From Paragyromitra xinjiangensis (lineage: Eukaryota > Ascomycota > Pezizomycetes > Pezizales > Discinaceae), in the NCBI GenBank assembly GCA_038503065.1, contig JBCAMK010000020.1, positions 1,178,001-1,242,000 on the forward strand: a stretch of 64,000 nucleotides of DNA, written 5' to 3'. The position numbers were made by a program, and so were the translations under genes. This document shows positions 44,017 to 56,800 of the stretch, one piece after another. The notes beneath the pieces are model-generated. The model saw only the letters and a list, made by a program, of their open reading frames with translations. It did no database searches and was not told the origin of the DNA. Within the stretch, counting starts at the first letter, position 1; every line of letters begins with the position of its first letter.

Positions 44017-47000
44017 ACTTCGACAATCGGACCTAACGTCATACAAAAGATACCCCACGCAGTCGTACCAAATTCGCACCCGCTCACCGATATAGATAGT
44101 CCGTATGCTCCCGTAAATCGCAATCGAGTATCCCACATGCACAAGACAGTGATTCCCGTCGATATCGCCGTTTAGAGTGATTTCCGTGAATTGCGCGAGG
44201 TTCTATGTCGTCCCAAGAAGCGGCTGAGCCTACAAGGCAGCAAACTGTCCTCGTGTCATGTTGTGTGATGGTCCAATCGATTTTGAGACGATAACCCAAT
44301 CAAATTCCTTCTTGAGACCCACCACGAGATTCATATCAACCCAGTATCGCGGATCCGACCTCCCGACTGATAGTTAGTAGATGAAGTTATCATAGGGATT
44401 ATCATACCAATAGATACTTGAGCTTCATTTTTGCTTGTTGTTCGCTTCGGATCTAGACTTGCTCCAGCACAAGGATCAGCATCAACTATCTTCTCCTCCC
44501 CGGCCAGTCAAGGGACAAAACCGAGCAGAATTTCCTTCGCGCTCTTAAGGAAGAGATGATGCAGGAAGGTCCCCAACGCGTGGTTGAGAACGGAGGTGCC
44601 GTTGACTAGCCCGGCTGGGGTTTAGGGTTGGGTCTTGTGCTTGTGCGACATTCACGAAACGTCACTCGATTTGAACCCTGGTTTGAGAAGGAAAGTAAGT
44701 TGCCTGGGCCTTTCAACCCAGTAGTTAGCGATCATTCAAAATAAAGAGAAACACCCTCGGAAGCCCCAAGCCATAACCATTAAACTAATGGATTATAGCC
44801 GGAGCCTCGGAGACTGATCCCCGGCCAACAACCATAACACAGACAAGCGCATACTTAACGTACCGTAAAGGAAGACACTGCGGACCTTAGGACGAAGACT
44901 CCTATATAAATTTACTGATTTTGCATTATAGATTAAATCTAGAGTCACTCAGTCCAAGTATGAATACATGATATCTCAGCCCCGCGCAAAAAGGGCATTT
45001 GTAATAATGCAAGAACTAGGAAGCTTCAAGTAGACTAGTGTTCAAAAAGAGAAAAAGACCAGAGGGAAGGCGAGGGCCTTCTTTACATGTGAATTCTTGG
45101 CCAGTGATAGGGAATAATTACGAGCCTCCCAATGCCTAGAACACTACATTACCCTAGCCTATATATTTCCAAGTCTTCAATACGCCTTGGACTAGTTAAT
45201 TTTAAAGAAACGACGGGTTATAAGCAATGAGGCATAACGAAAGAGTTAAAGAAATGTATAAAGATCATTAGAGATTAAGATAATACCTAAAAGAAATATA
45301 TCAAAGGGAAATGATTCTACAGGTGCTAGTAATATTATAGGCGAGTGATACTTTGTGCAACCCTGGTTTTTCTTGGCACACCTATATCACACCGAGTGAT
45401 ATCTCAGATGATATTTTCCTCTTCAAGCCTTATAAGGCGAAATTTACGGCAGTTTAACTATAAAGCAGCCAGATCGGTAGTGAAGACTAAACTTAGTCAC
45501 CACCGAACTGACCAACTCTAGGAACACATAATGTAAGACACGCTAAGCTTATCTACCCTAGTGACCCACAAACATGTTTAAAGTCAACAAGCTTCACCTG
45601 GTGACACCTCGTCCTACATCGTCCACCAACATAAGGCTTCTCTGTGCAACTCCAACATGCAACTAAACCCACGATGTAACGAGATTCCCGAAAAACAACA
45701 CCCGCAATGGTGTCGATATGTACACATTGGATGCCTTGAGTTATCCTTACAGTATCAGACCGAACCACCAGGCCGATTGGCCAAAATACACCGATACCTG
45801 TCCGTACCCAGGTAGAGAACAGCCGTACCCATGTTTTTGGGCACGCCCTGTCAGCCTTAATATCAACCTCTGCAGATCAGTGTACTTGTATCCAGGTACC
45901 AAAGTCACCCTAGCATCCACTAAAACACGAACGGATAACCACCTTAGCTTGGGGGGTAAACTAAATCCCACTCAGGCGTCAGGCAACTTGATAACCCAAC
46001 CAACCTCCACCCCAAAACCCCACAAGACCAGACAAAAGACCCACTTTGATCTTCTAGGCCTGAGTTACATAAGACACAACCACCTCCCATGACCCACCAG
46101 AACAAACCAACAAACCATAAAAGAGGTAGAGCAAAAAAAAGGGTCTCCAAGACACGTCAAAAAAACCGTCAACCATACCAAACCCTTCGATCCGAGGAGA
46201 ATATCCAAAAAGTGTGGTTCAACGGGAAAAAACAAACCCTTCCCCGGTCATGTTTGTAACCTGTCGACTCCGGAGAGTGTGTCGACCGACCGGAAAAAAT
46301 AAAACATAAAAAAACGCCCATAAGGTCGCCTCCCCGGAATTCAAACTATATGCGATCGACGATGAACCCCCCCATAGGGAACCACAACTACAGGGGGTAA
46401 GGGGGGTAGGGGGGTAGGGGGTAAGAACGCAAACAAAACCAAGAAGGATAAAAAACGATTCATCCATTTCTCCCTAGAAAGCCCTCTAGTAAGCCTATTC
46501 AGACTCTCCAACAACGAACTAGAAAAGCGGAGGGTGGACCAGTGAGGTTACGCTATCGCGAAGGTTGGAAACTAGACCACGCGCGCATGGAGGGGGGAAA
46601 AAAAAACCAACCCTCCCAAGAACAAGAGTGGAGCGCTCTTTTTTTTTTTGTGATGTGGTGAACAACCCATCCCATCCATCCAATTCCGATGCGCCATGTC
46701 AACTAGTGTGGCGGCTGTCAGAAAAATATTCCTGCCACGCACGCAAAGAGTGAGAGGGAAAAAAAAACGGACAACAGAACATAAACCACTGGTTCGCCTG
46801 AGAAACAGGTGCTTAAGCGATTAATTGGTTTTTTCTTTTTTCTTTACTTCTTCGTTCTGGGCTGCTGCCGGCCCCGACGGTGGGGGAATGATGGTGAATG
46901 GCGGGGGGGGAAGGAGACCTATCGTGACGAGTGTCATAATTATATCATCTGCAGGTGGGATTGTGTTTCGACGTTATGTGCGGTCCAGTTTCGCGATCGA

Positions 47001-48858
47001 GGGTCGATAGTCGAATGATGTGAATCTGTGGAGGCGGACCCTTCACCCGTGACTGGCTAGACAAACCATCTTGAAACCGCATAAGAAACGCCAAGTTATG
47101 CATGTAAGTACCAAGCCATCATCAACCCCTAACCCCAGATATCTATGTTTGAGAAAGACAAAAAAAAAAAACACCAAATCATCACTGGAATAGCAGATGC
47201 TCCGCTCAGGTACCAACTCATCAACCTCCTTTAGTAAAATTCTAGAACGCCCCCCCATGATGTCACGGGAAATTCTAAAATAAAATCCACAATCTATAAC
47301 TGGACCGTTGATCGAAACACCACATTCCAATCATCTCCGGATCCCCCCGGTCATCTCATCACAACAAGATAGGAACACGTTTTAGTAGTAAATAATTTTT
47401 TTTGTACTTTGCTATTTCGTTACACTACCACTACTACTACTAAGTCCAAAAAAAAAAAAAGATAATCTTCCACAGCCCCAAAGATTCAAATAACCCCCCC
47501 CATAATCAATCCCTAACTCCAACCACTAATCAACCAACCCACCCATATTCATCATCTCATCAAAAAAAAACAATTTGATAGTATCATCAAACCACAAATA
47601 CAAACCCAAAGAAAAGAGAAAAAAAAAAGGTAAAACCCCCTTTACCCCCTAGGAGCGATGAATAATCGTATCAAAAAAAAAAAAACATCAGACGAAAGGG
47701 CTTATAGAAAACCACATCAAATGAACGCTAAGAATTATGCCACATCGACAGATGTAAAAAAAAAAAGAAACCCATAAGCACAAAATCAGTAATACAGCGA
47801 ATGAAAAGAAAACAAAAAATACAAGCATGATGTATATCGCCTCAGGCACTCCATGATATCATGCAGCCTTGCCTCGCATGTGCTAGAAACATAACCAATG
47901 GACAAATTTGACTTGGTATAGTATCAAAAAAGAATCCCAAAGGAATAGGCGTAGCAAATTCGAACAACCGATGAACCCCAAACTAGATGCAGTAGACTTC
48001 AACCCAAAGAGACAAAGGAAATGATGGACGGCCCGAAAGACAGATGACGAAACGCAAACTTTGGCTCACCCAGGAAACACAACCTTGTCCCTCAACTTCA
48101 GATACAGGCGTAGACCATGACCCGGAAAAACAATCTGTCCATAGTAATATGTAGGACCGGCACTCAGAACGCTGTGGCTAAACAACAAATTCGTGGATTG
48201 TTTGAAAGGGCTAGCAGATATCCACGCCGATGCCGTATCGTGAGCTTGAACGGAGCCGTAATTCGACCGGGGAATTCTGCTCGAAATGCCAATTTCTTGG
48301 CCTCTCTCCCAGTTGTACCCTTCGCCAGATATTTCTCAGATCCGAGAGTGGACGGAATTGTGTAAGTGGGTAAAGCGTGGAAAATGGAGTGTGAAAAACG
48401 AAAAATTGGAGCGGTAAAGTGCGTTCGTGATAGAGTGCGTACTCCAGAGTTGGTATAAGTAAAGCATGAAAAACAAAAAACTACCTATCAGCCATCACAG
48501 CCGAATAGCCAATGATGCACAATGCAAATACCCGAGATCCAACCTAAACGCACTAAAAATAATGAATATACGAAAAATCTCCACCTGATGACTGATGATA
48601 TAGAACCCCAAAACCCAGTCTGTACCAAAAGATGAGTGAAGCAAAAATGATGAAATAGAGATTGTAGAAACCGTAAAACAAATCACACCAAAAGACAAAC
48701 ACCTCATACAAATAACGAAACCGAAACCAAGCCAAAAAACATAAAAACAGCGCAATCGCCTCCACCCCACACCATACATAAGATCGTCATAAAAAGCAAA
48801 ACATTGCAAAACCATAAAAACACAGAATACATTTCTTCTAGACTAACCAGACTAAAAG
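44017..48858. other. Gene-free stretch with homopolymer runs
   Basis: About 4.8 kb. No frame on either strand has recognisable domains or consistent splicing; those at 45718-46092, 46219-46467 and 48117-48365 look like chance. From about 46.1 to 48.1 kb the plus strand has many A runs of 8-13 bases, plus a (CTA)n run near 47423-47441. A G-rich tract is listed separately. Confidence 0.45.
46393..46421 (+). other. G-quadruplex-type tract
   Basis: Four runs of five or six G separated by TAA, TA and TA. This fits the G3+N1-7 four-tract rule with very short loops, so a stable parallel quadruplex is expected. It lies in a gene-free stretch and is not part of a telomeric array, although GGGGGTA resembles one. 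Confidence 0.7.
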
Positions 48859-50819
48859 TTAACCAGAAAAGGTAGCGCCGCGGTTAAGCGAAGGCGCATA
48901 CCCGCCATACGAAGGTTCCCGTTCCCGGGAACGCGAAGATTGCGAATGGAAATGTGTCGTGTTTGCTCTTGATAAGCCCGGGGAGAATTGTTCCGCACCC
49001 ATTCTTGGCGAATGATTTGGCAAGTGGTGATGATGGTGTCTGTGAGCTCGTGGTGGTGATGCGTGTGGTGAATGAATATGGCTGCTTGGGGGAGAGTGTG
49101 GGTGGACGCTACTGAGTGGGGGGGCATAGCGAGGATCAACTGATGCGGGGTACGCCATGGGGAACGGTATGCCGTGGATCCCTGCCGCTTTTGGGACGAA
49201 CTCAGTAGGCAAGGTTGGTGGGACACCGCTAAGCGGCTCCGTGGGGTGTATTGAGGGTGATATTGATCCTGCTCTCCGGCGGTGTGAGGGGATGCCTCCG
49301 TTGGCTTGCGCTTGTGCTTCTGCGTCTTCGCGGACATATACCTCAAAGGTGTATTTCTTCCAGTTTCCAGTTCCCGGATCAATACTTTGAATAAATCAGT
49401 AAAAAGATTAATTAGTCTTGTAGATGGTGAAGCCGCTTACCCTTCCGCCGCAGTTCGCATTACCGGGCTCGGCGCTTTCTTTTCCGGGATGGGTGTATCG
49501 GTAGAGGGACTTGAGTAACCAGAATCGCACGGTATCGGTGCTTCCCGCGGAGGCATGCGTGACGTTTGTTTCTCAATACTCGGACTACTATGTCTTCGTC
49601 TTGGTACATGGCCGCCGGTATTTAGTGGGTGGGTATTTGGGTATGAAGGATGTGACGGAGCTGACGATCCGTAGACGCGATCGCGCATGGGAGTTGATGG
49701 AACTTCATCGCACTTGGAAGCCACGGATGATCCCCGACGCAAAGGTGGTGACTTGGAGCTCTTGCGTTCCCGGTGTTGAGGAATATCAGTTCCACGATCC
49801 CGATCTCGGCTCCCTCTCATACTTTCCCGCTCCCTTTCCCGTAAATGTTCCTGTTCCATTCTAGCAGCAGCCTCAAACCTAGCCCTTTCCTGCGCCAAAG
49901 CTTCTGCTGCAGCTGCTGCTCGTTGTCGCCTCAGTATATCTTCCTTTGAAATCGGCGCTGTTTCCTCCTTCATCCTAGCCTTGAAGGCTGCAATCTTCTT
50001 CTCCTCGGCAGCCTTTGCTTCAGCGTAACCAGGTCGGACATCAGAAGGAGGCGGAGGGTGCGAAGCGGGTTTCGGAATATCATGAGGTTGTCGGGCATCA
50101 TACGAATTTTTCCTTGGTGATTCTTCTGCATACCTGTTGTACGATTTATGTCTGGGCACTGATTGCTCCTCTTGGTACCGTGCCTGTGCCTGTGCCTGTG
50201 CTTGTGCCTGTGCTTGTGCTTGTGCTGCTGCTGCCGCCTGTGCTTCATAAGCCTTTCTAGCTTCTTCTTCTACCTCCCGTTTAGCATATTCTGCTTGATA
50301 GGCTTTCCTGGCTTCCCGCTCCTCCGAGTTCCACGATGATTCTTCCCTAGACCTTCTTCCCCCAGCAGCCCTTCTCGCATGTCGTGCCTCCCGCTCCCGC
50401 TCCTTCTCCCTTTGCCGGTCGTCCGGCGATGGATTAGTTCCGCTCCTTTCCCTCCTTTCAGGCCTTTCTGGCCTCTCGGCGCTCCCTGGAGCCGGACCAC
50501 TTGCACTTCTTGTGCCATGTGTGTGAGCGTGATTGCGGTCATGGGTGTGTGTAGTTTGAGGTTTAGCTGCAGCTTCAGCTTTCTTAACTTGCTCCTCGTC
50601 GTACTTCCGCTTGCGGCGAGTATCGATTAAAAGTTCATAAGCCTCCTGGACCTTCTGGAACTGAGCGGCTTTCTCATCGCGTAATGATTCATCATGCACT
50701 TTGTCCGGGTGACATTGCAAGATAAGTCTCTTGTACGAGCTCCTAATAGCAGCCGGAGCAGCATCGGTTGAGATTCCGAGGACTTCATAAGGATCGAATG
50801 TCATCTTGGGAATCGCCAT
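48859..50819 (-). CDS. J-domain (DnaJ/Hsp40) protein with low-complexity tail (634 aa)
   Basis: Two exons on the minus strand, 50819-49441 and 49384-48859, joined across a 56-nt intron in phase 2. The J domain is at residues about 8-75 (DPYEVLGI at its start, HPD at 37-39, then FQKVQEAYELL). HPD is the tripeptide that triggers ATP hydrolysis by Hsp70 partners. There is no Gly/Phe region, zinc-finger region or C-terminal substrate domain, so it is a class C (type III) J protein. The rest is low complexity: a His/Arg-rich segment, a long charged Arg/Glu/Ala helix with an Ala-Gln repeat (about 195-215), Ser/Pro stretches, and a His-rich C-terminus ending RGATFSG. This suggests an elongated or disordered scaffold; the specific client is unknown. 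It is unrelated to its neighbours, and a pyrimidine-rich strand lies upstream (51.5-52.1 kb). Confidence 0.9.
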
Positions 50820-53800
50820 ATAGCGTTTTGTTGATGGGGGGTTTAAGTTGAATCAGACGAGCAGAGGACCGGTAGAGTCAACTGCTCGAGAGATGCTTCT
50901 ATTAAGATTAACGATCGTTTGCTGATCTAGAATGTGGATGCCGAGTGAGTGGCCACTTTGGATGAATTACAGAGAACGACGTGTACTCGGATGATGCAAA
51001 GATGAGCGGTTTAGATCGGAGCCGGAGTGGGAATGCCGATGAACGAAAGACGATCTCGTTGGATTGAGAGATGGACGGAATGCAAGAAGGTCGAGCAACG
51101 ATTCCAGCAGATATAAAAGATAAAGAGTGATTATAGTATGTAGCGGTAATGTACTGAGTATTGACGGTCTACGGTCAATAAGCTTTGGTGGGCCGAGTCA
51201 AAAGGGGGGGCTTAGCGGTGGCTCGCAGAACCGACAGCGTTGTATACGCAGTAGTAATTGATGACGACGACCAAGTTTAGAAGTAGAAAGAACGAAAGAG
51301 AAACAAGAAAGGGTTGATATGAAAGTGTACGTTAAGCGTGCAGGAAAGAAGGCAGGACAGTGGCCAGACAGATGTGTAATTTGAAGACCTCCTTTGCCAC
51401 ACAAAAAGAAACACGACTCGCTTGACTTGTAGGGAAGGGGACTGGTTAACTCCGTTCCCGAGGAAATTTCAAAGCGGCCGAGTTGGAGCGAGAACGCAAA
51501 AGGGCAATCAATCAGTCAGCGGACGTTAATGGTTTCGTTTCGGACGTTTCGACTTTGAGTGTTTCGATTGCAAGTTAATGCAACCAGAGGGGGTTGGATA
51601 GGTGATGTCGAGTCGGACAAAACAACGTGGGACTGATGAGAGCAGCGATAGAAAATAATAATGTGTAACGAAAAGCAGATGGGTGAAAGATGGGGGAGAG
51701 GAGACCGAGTTTGTTTTTCTTGATTCTGGACCGGAGATGGATGGACGGCAGAGTAAAGAGAGAGCAAAGGAGCCGACCGATAAAAGCGGGGGGGTAGGGG
51801 GAGGAGGGGAAAAAACTCGGGAAGGGAGGGGGAGGGGGGAGATTCACGAGATGCAGATGGGGGGGGGATAATAAAAGGAGAAGGAGAGAGGAATCTCTGG
51901 GGAGAGAGGTGAGAGGAGGAGAGAATGAATGGGTGATGATAATAGATAGGGTCGAGAAAGGCCGTGATGGAGGAATTGACCAGAACGAGAAACGAGGTGA
52001 CGGCTCAGGTAACGTGTGGAGGGATTGGAGGATAGGATAGGATATGATAGACTGGAGGTGTGGATGGACAGTCGAAGGGCGATGATGGAAGGGAGGACAA
52101 GGCACAGCTATTGGGGAAGACGATTGTCGAACTCCTACACACACTGAACCCCCCCGTGGATGGTGGGGAGAGCGGGATGTCTCCTAGTATCTCTTCTGGC
52201 CAGCGACACCGGCCAGCACTTCGAGAGCGCGGGGGATGATTGGCCGGCCTGCGCAAACCTGCGGGGGACAAGGGACAAGAGGGGAACGACCAGCCAAAGC
52301 AGGGAAGCTCTCTGGATTCAGGAAAGCAGCACAAAGCAAGGGCAGATGTCGGTCACTGGTAGTTGTGGTGGGTAGGTAGTTCAAACCCAACTGGTTCATA
52401 GTGGGTACCACCCCCCCCCCCATGTCCAGCCAAGCTTCCACCCCATTCACAACCACACTTCTTCACTACCACCGAAAATGATCTCGATTCCCACTTATGA
52501 TGAGTTGTTCAAAAAAACATTCAAGAAGGCCCCCGTATCCCCTTTCGTTAACCCCCCCGTCAATATTCGACATCGTGAAAACCCCTTGTGTCTTCCGTAA
52601 ACTAACCCCCACAGGCGAACGAACCACTTGTGTCCCCGTAAACTCTTACCAGTTCGTCTCTACTGGTAACTAGTATCTCTTCCATTCGCTCCTTCACCCT
52701 CACGCTCACACCTCCCCCCCTCCAAATCAAGTCAGTTCCCGACTCGATAAGGAAACACACCCCAACGCAGCTTCCCTTCCCCCAACCAATCAAAAAATTC
52801 CCCACTCCCCAGCGCGTATGTACCGCATGAAGGTAGACCAGAAGGAAGAGGAAAAATAAAATAAAATAAAAATAACGGGAGAATTCTGGGCCCTGCAGTT
52901 CGATTTACTGATCTTGGACAACGCTCTCCGTGCGAGTAGCGTTGCATAAAGTCCTCCCTCCTGGTTCTGTCTTGTCGCACTGACGGTGGCTATCGATACA
53001 GGAGGGGATACCTATAACAAGGTGTTCAGGCTATGTTTCCAAATACGGGTTAATTTGTTTTTTTGTCCTCTATCCAAAAACAGATCGTTCTGTTTATATC
53101 CTGCCTAAAAAAGAAACATAAATGACACAAATAAACCCCAACCTGGACCTCCGAAATCCCAAGACGGCTAGTATAGAAATATCAAGAACCAAAAAGAAAC
53201 CAGCACTAAACCATCCGGGCGCGATTCCGGTCCCCGAACCATATCTCCTCATCTCGAGGAAATAAAAAAAAAACAACCCCATCGACTTTCTCAACTTCGA
53301 TAGCAAAAGACACGAATGAAGATGACCTCCTGTCCAACATCTTGGCGCAGTACGACTGCATGAAGTGGATTATCCCGCCTCAAGATGCTATTCCCAGATA
53401 AAGTCTGCCGATTCGACTACACTGCACTACTTACCTACATACATACATATATTTGCCTTGACATGACCAAGAACCTATCCGGAGACATGGCGTCAACCAT
53501 TGACGGCCGAGGCAACCCCGGGATTGGGCCACCGATATGAAACAAGTTCCTTACCCGACCAAACAAACGCCTGGGGCTCTTGTGCTTCCCGGATGTAAAC
53601 CGAGTCTAACAAGCATATCATTGATATATGCGGTAACCATTCTCACTGACATAGAATGCCGTGCATTACCCCATCATCTACTTACTCAGGCAAGGCTCTT
53701 CATGACTACATTGTTCGCATCACAAACAAAAAAAAAGAAAAAAAGTGTATAAAGCGTCCATGTCAAGTGCGGGAAACTGCGAACAAAATAAAAAAGGAAA

Positions 53801-56800
53801 AAATAAATTTGTATATCACTGTCTCACTTGACCTTGTTTACCGCCTGAGCATAGAATATCCCGCGCGCATAAAACAGTGCGGGGCGAAAAAAAAAAAAGG
53901 GATTGCTTCCTATCGCATAGAAATGTTCTCGAAGCTCTCTCGTGATGACCCTTCACCCAATTCCCAGGGTTAGGTTAATCCAGGGACACCCTGCGCGCTG
54001 CCGATATGCGCACAACTGCGCGAAACAAAAAAACAAAAAACAAAAAAAAACCGATATGACGCGAGGAAAGAATCAAGTTTAGGTTTCTCGGTAAGATTTG
54101 AAGATTCGTTTATTCCGTCTCCCCAAGATATTCCACCATCCAGCATGTGCACCACCGTTCTATCGAATGGATTGGTAGGGTGATGATACCTCCATGTGAC
54201 TTATCGTGTGCACCCAAACGACGAGATATCCTCAAGTGCAAAGCCTATGTAATCCGTCTCATACGAAATCCCACCACGCCAGCCTTATCACTCCCTCGCG
54301 TAGTCCGTCGCGCGTGATGCCAGAATATCGTCCGACACCACCAGCGTACAGTACCGGTACCTGAGCACGTAGCCTCGAGGCCCCATCTCACGCCTCTGCG
54401 TGCTCATCACGTTTTCGAGCACCACCGCACCGAGCTAATCCTCGTGGCCTTTGTTATGATTCTAAAGCCTTCCCCCCGTTCCCCCGGGAACAATCCGCTC
54501 TCGTACGCGAGGCCGTGAGGAATAGAAAAGAAAACCATCATAATCTGCACCTCATCACACCGCATCTCGCGCACGCTGGCTGCGCCAGGGAGGGGAGCAC
54601 TTGACACTTCACCAGGCTAGCCACTTGCGTGGTGCGAAACTAGAATCAAATACAGTTATTTGTATACATCCCATTCACTCTACTCGTACGTATCCACCGG
54701 TTTGTACTTCTGTTTGTGTACCGCGTCGCGGCAGGAGCATTGCAAGGAAGGAGTACGGTGAAACCGAACGTGTCTTCGATTGCAGCATCATCTATGTATA
54801 ATTCTTGTATCTATCAAACAAGCCAGTCTGGGGGTAGGGAGATAAGTGTCTAGACCTCCTACCCCGCCTTAGAAGCGCTTCAACGCTTTACGGGCGGCGA
54901 GAGCCGGGGGAAGGATCTTATAGGAAAACAAACAAGCCCCGCTGTGGTCTCCGCAACAACGGTCAAGGGAACACAGAAATACGAAACATCCCGGATCCCC
55001 CCCCCCAGCCGAGTTATCGGCAAGTACAGGGTCAGGGTGTCGAGGTAGCCGAAGATCCCGAGGATCAGGGTCATACCGAGGAGAAGATCTACCGGGAACG
55101 TCAGAGCAATCGTAATCGTCATCATGCAAAATGATGTTTCGCTGGAAATGTAAAAAAAAGGAATGGGTTGGTGGTATTTCGTTTCCCTGGGTTTATGGTC
55201 TGCAGAGGAAATGTGGCATAAGCATCAGCCCGAGGCGGATGTTTGCATTTGCAGGATGTCGTATTTTTTTGTTTCGCCTCAACTTCTTCAGCTTCCGGCC
55301 TCGCCGGAGATCATATTCTCTCCAATTGCGTGTTCAGCTCGGAAGGCAGAGATATTCATAGTTAGCGCAGTGAATATCCTCCACTCTGCTTTCGGTGCGA
55401 AATACCATAATTCAACTCAGCTGCGCCTGGTCAGATGGTGATTTTTTATTCCTGTCAAAAAGAACATAGTTCGGAGGTCTAACCTCCGATTCCGTTTCTT
55501 CATGTAATTGAATTACCAGTTCGGGGGAATATACTCTGCACATGAGGAGAGACTACCGCAAACCGCGGTGAAGTATCATCAGAATCTTGTCAGCATCCTC
55601 GTCATTTCAAGCAGGGTTCGTTGAACATCAACGTGACCATGAAGCGCTGTATCCACGACTGTAAACCTCCTAGCGTACCGCTAGTGGCGGTAATGGCGGT
55701 GCGCTACTCCAAGCTCTACCAACGTGAGCGTTCCACGTTCGCTTGTTAATGATCGTTTCGTAAAAAAAATGTTTATTAGGGCGAAATGATAGAATGAACA
55801 TGGGGGAAGAATTGGAATGCTGTGGAAGTAGAAGAATAACAACCCCGCGTCAGCTTTCAAGATCTAGGTATGGATCTACTGCGACGGATCCATGGGTCGG
55901 GGTTGGATGGGAGATTCAGTTAACCCAAGATGCACCGTCGTGCCGGTTCAGGAAATCTATGCGAAAGAAGGACGACTTAAAATTTCCCCGCTGCCTAACT
56001 CCTGGCGATCTAGTCGCGTGCTGAGGTGTAAGTCAATCGTGGTGGTGGGTAATGATCGGCTTTACCGAAACCAACGTCCGAGCTCCTCAAGCTCCATCGT
56101 GAGATTCTAGCTTGTAGGAGTATGTATGTACAATAGCTAACTAGAAAAGCCGAACCAATAAAATACCATCATCGCTCTTCGGAGAATTTCCGGCTTTCAG
56201 CCTCAGCCAGCACAGCACTAACCAAGCCACCGGTATCCCGCCGGGGTATCCTAGATATCGGTTTTGTAGGGTCCCAGCCACATCTGTGTTTCAGACGTCT
56301 TGTTGTCATGGTTGAGCTTTGACGTCTGCGCATGAGGCTGTCAACTCAAAAAGGAAATCAACTCTTAACAAAACCCAATACGGATTGAGGTTGTGTTATA
56401 ACCTCAGGCTCCATAACAGCATGGATAGCTTTTCCAACAAGGTACACCCGTTTCGAGAGAACTTATCACTGACGGTTACAAAAGTAATGACCGCTATATG
56501 ACCATATGTTATAGCACCACGTCTCAACGTTGCCTACACCCAAATCCAGCATATCCCCCGCAAGCACATCACATCCCACAGATGGCCATCAAACCATCCA
56601 TCTTTCATATCTCGTCCAACTAGCGCATCTGCCCCCACTGCCAGCACGATCTCCCCGATAGGCAACTCAAGCAGACGATCTCCCGGACTTCCACGGTCTC
56701 GGAAGACGGTTTCAGTTTCAGGTAGTGAGACACGTCGACCATTGACATCCGTTGTCACTTAACGATGGGAATCCCAACAATAATCCCCCCCCAAGGCTGT

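Noticed and set aside
49970..50630. Frames on both strands overlapping the J-protein gene
   Set aside because: They are shadows of its low-complexity Ala/Gln and Arg/Glu region in other frames.
51575..52144. 189-codon minus-strand frame rich in Pro and Ser
   Set aside because: It is a consequence of the strong CT bias on that strand; several overlapping frames of the same composition exist and none has a domain.
54869..55129. Two overlapping minus-strand frames, one with a hydrophobic segment (LLLGMTLILGIFGYL)
   Set aside because: There is no family match I can name, no supporting splice sites, and a C run in the middle that makes the frame unreliable. It might be a small membrane protein, but the sequence alone does not support it.
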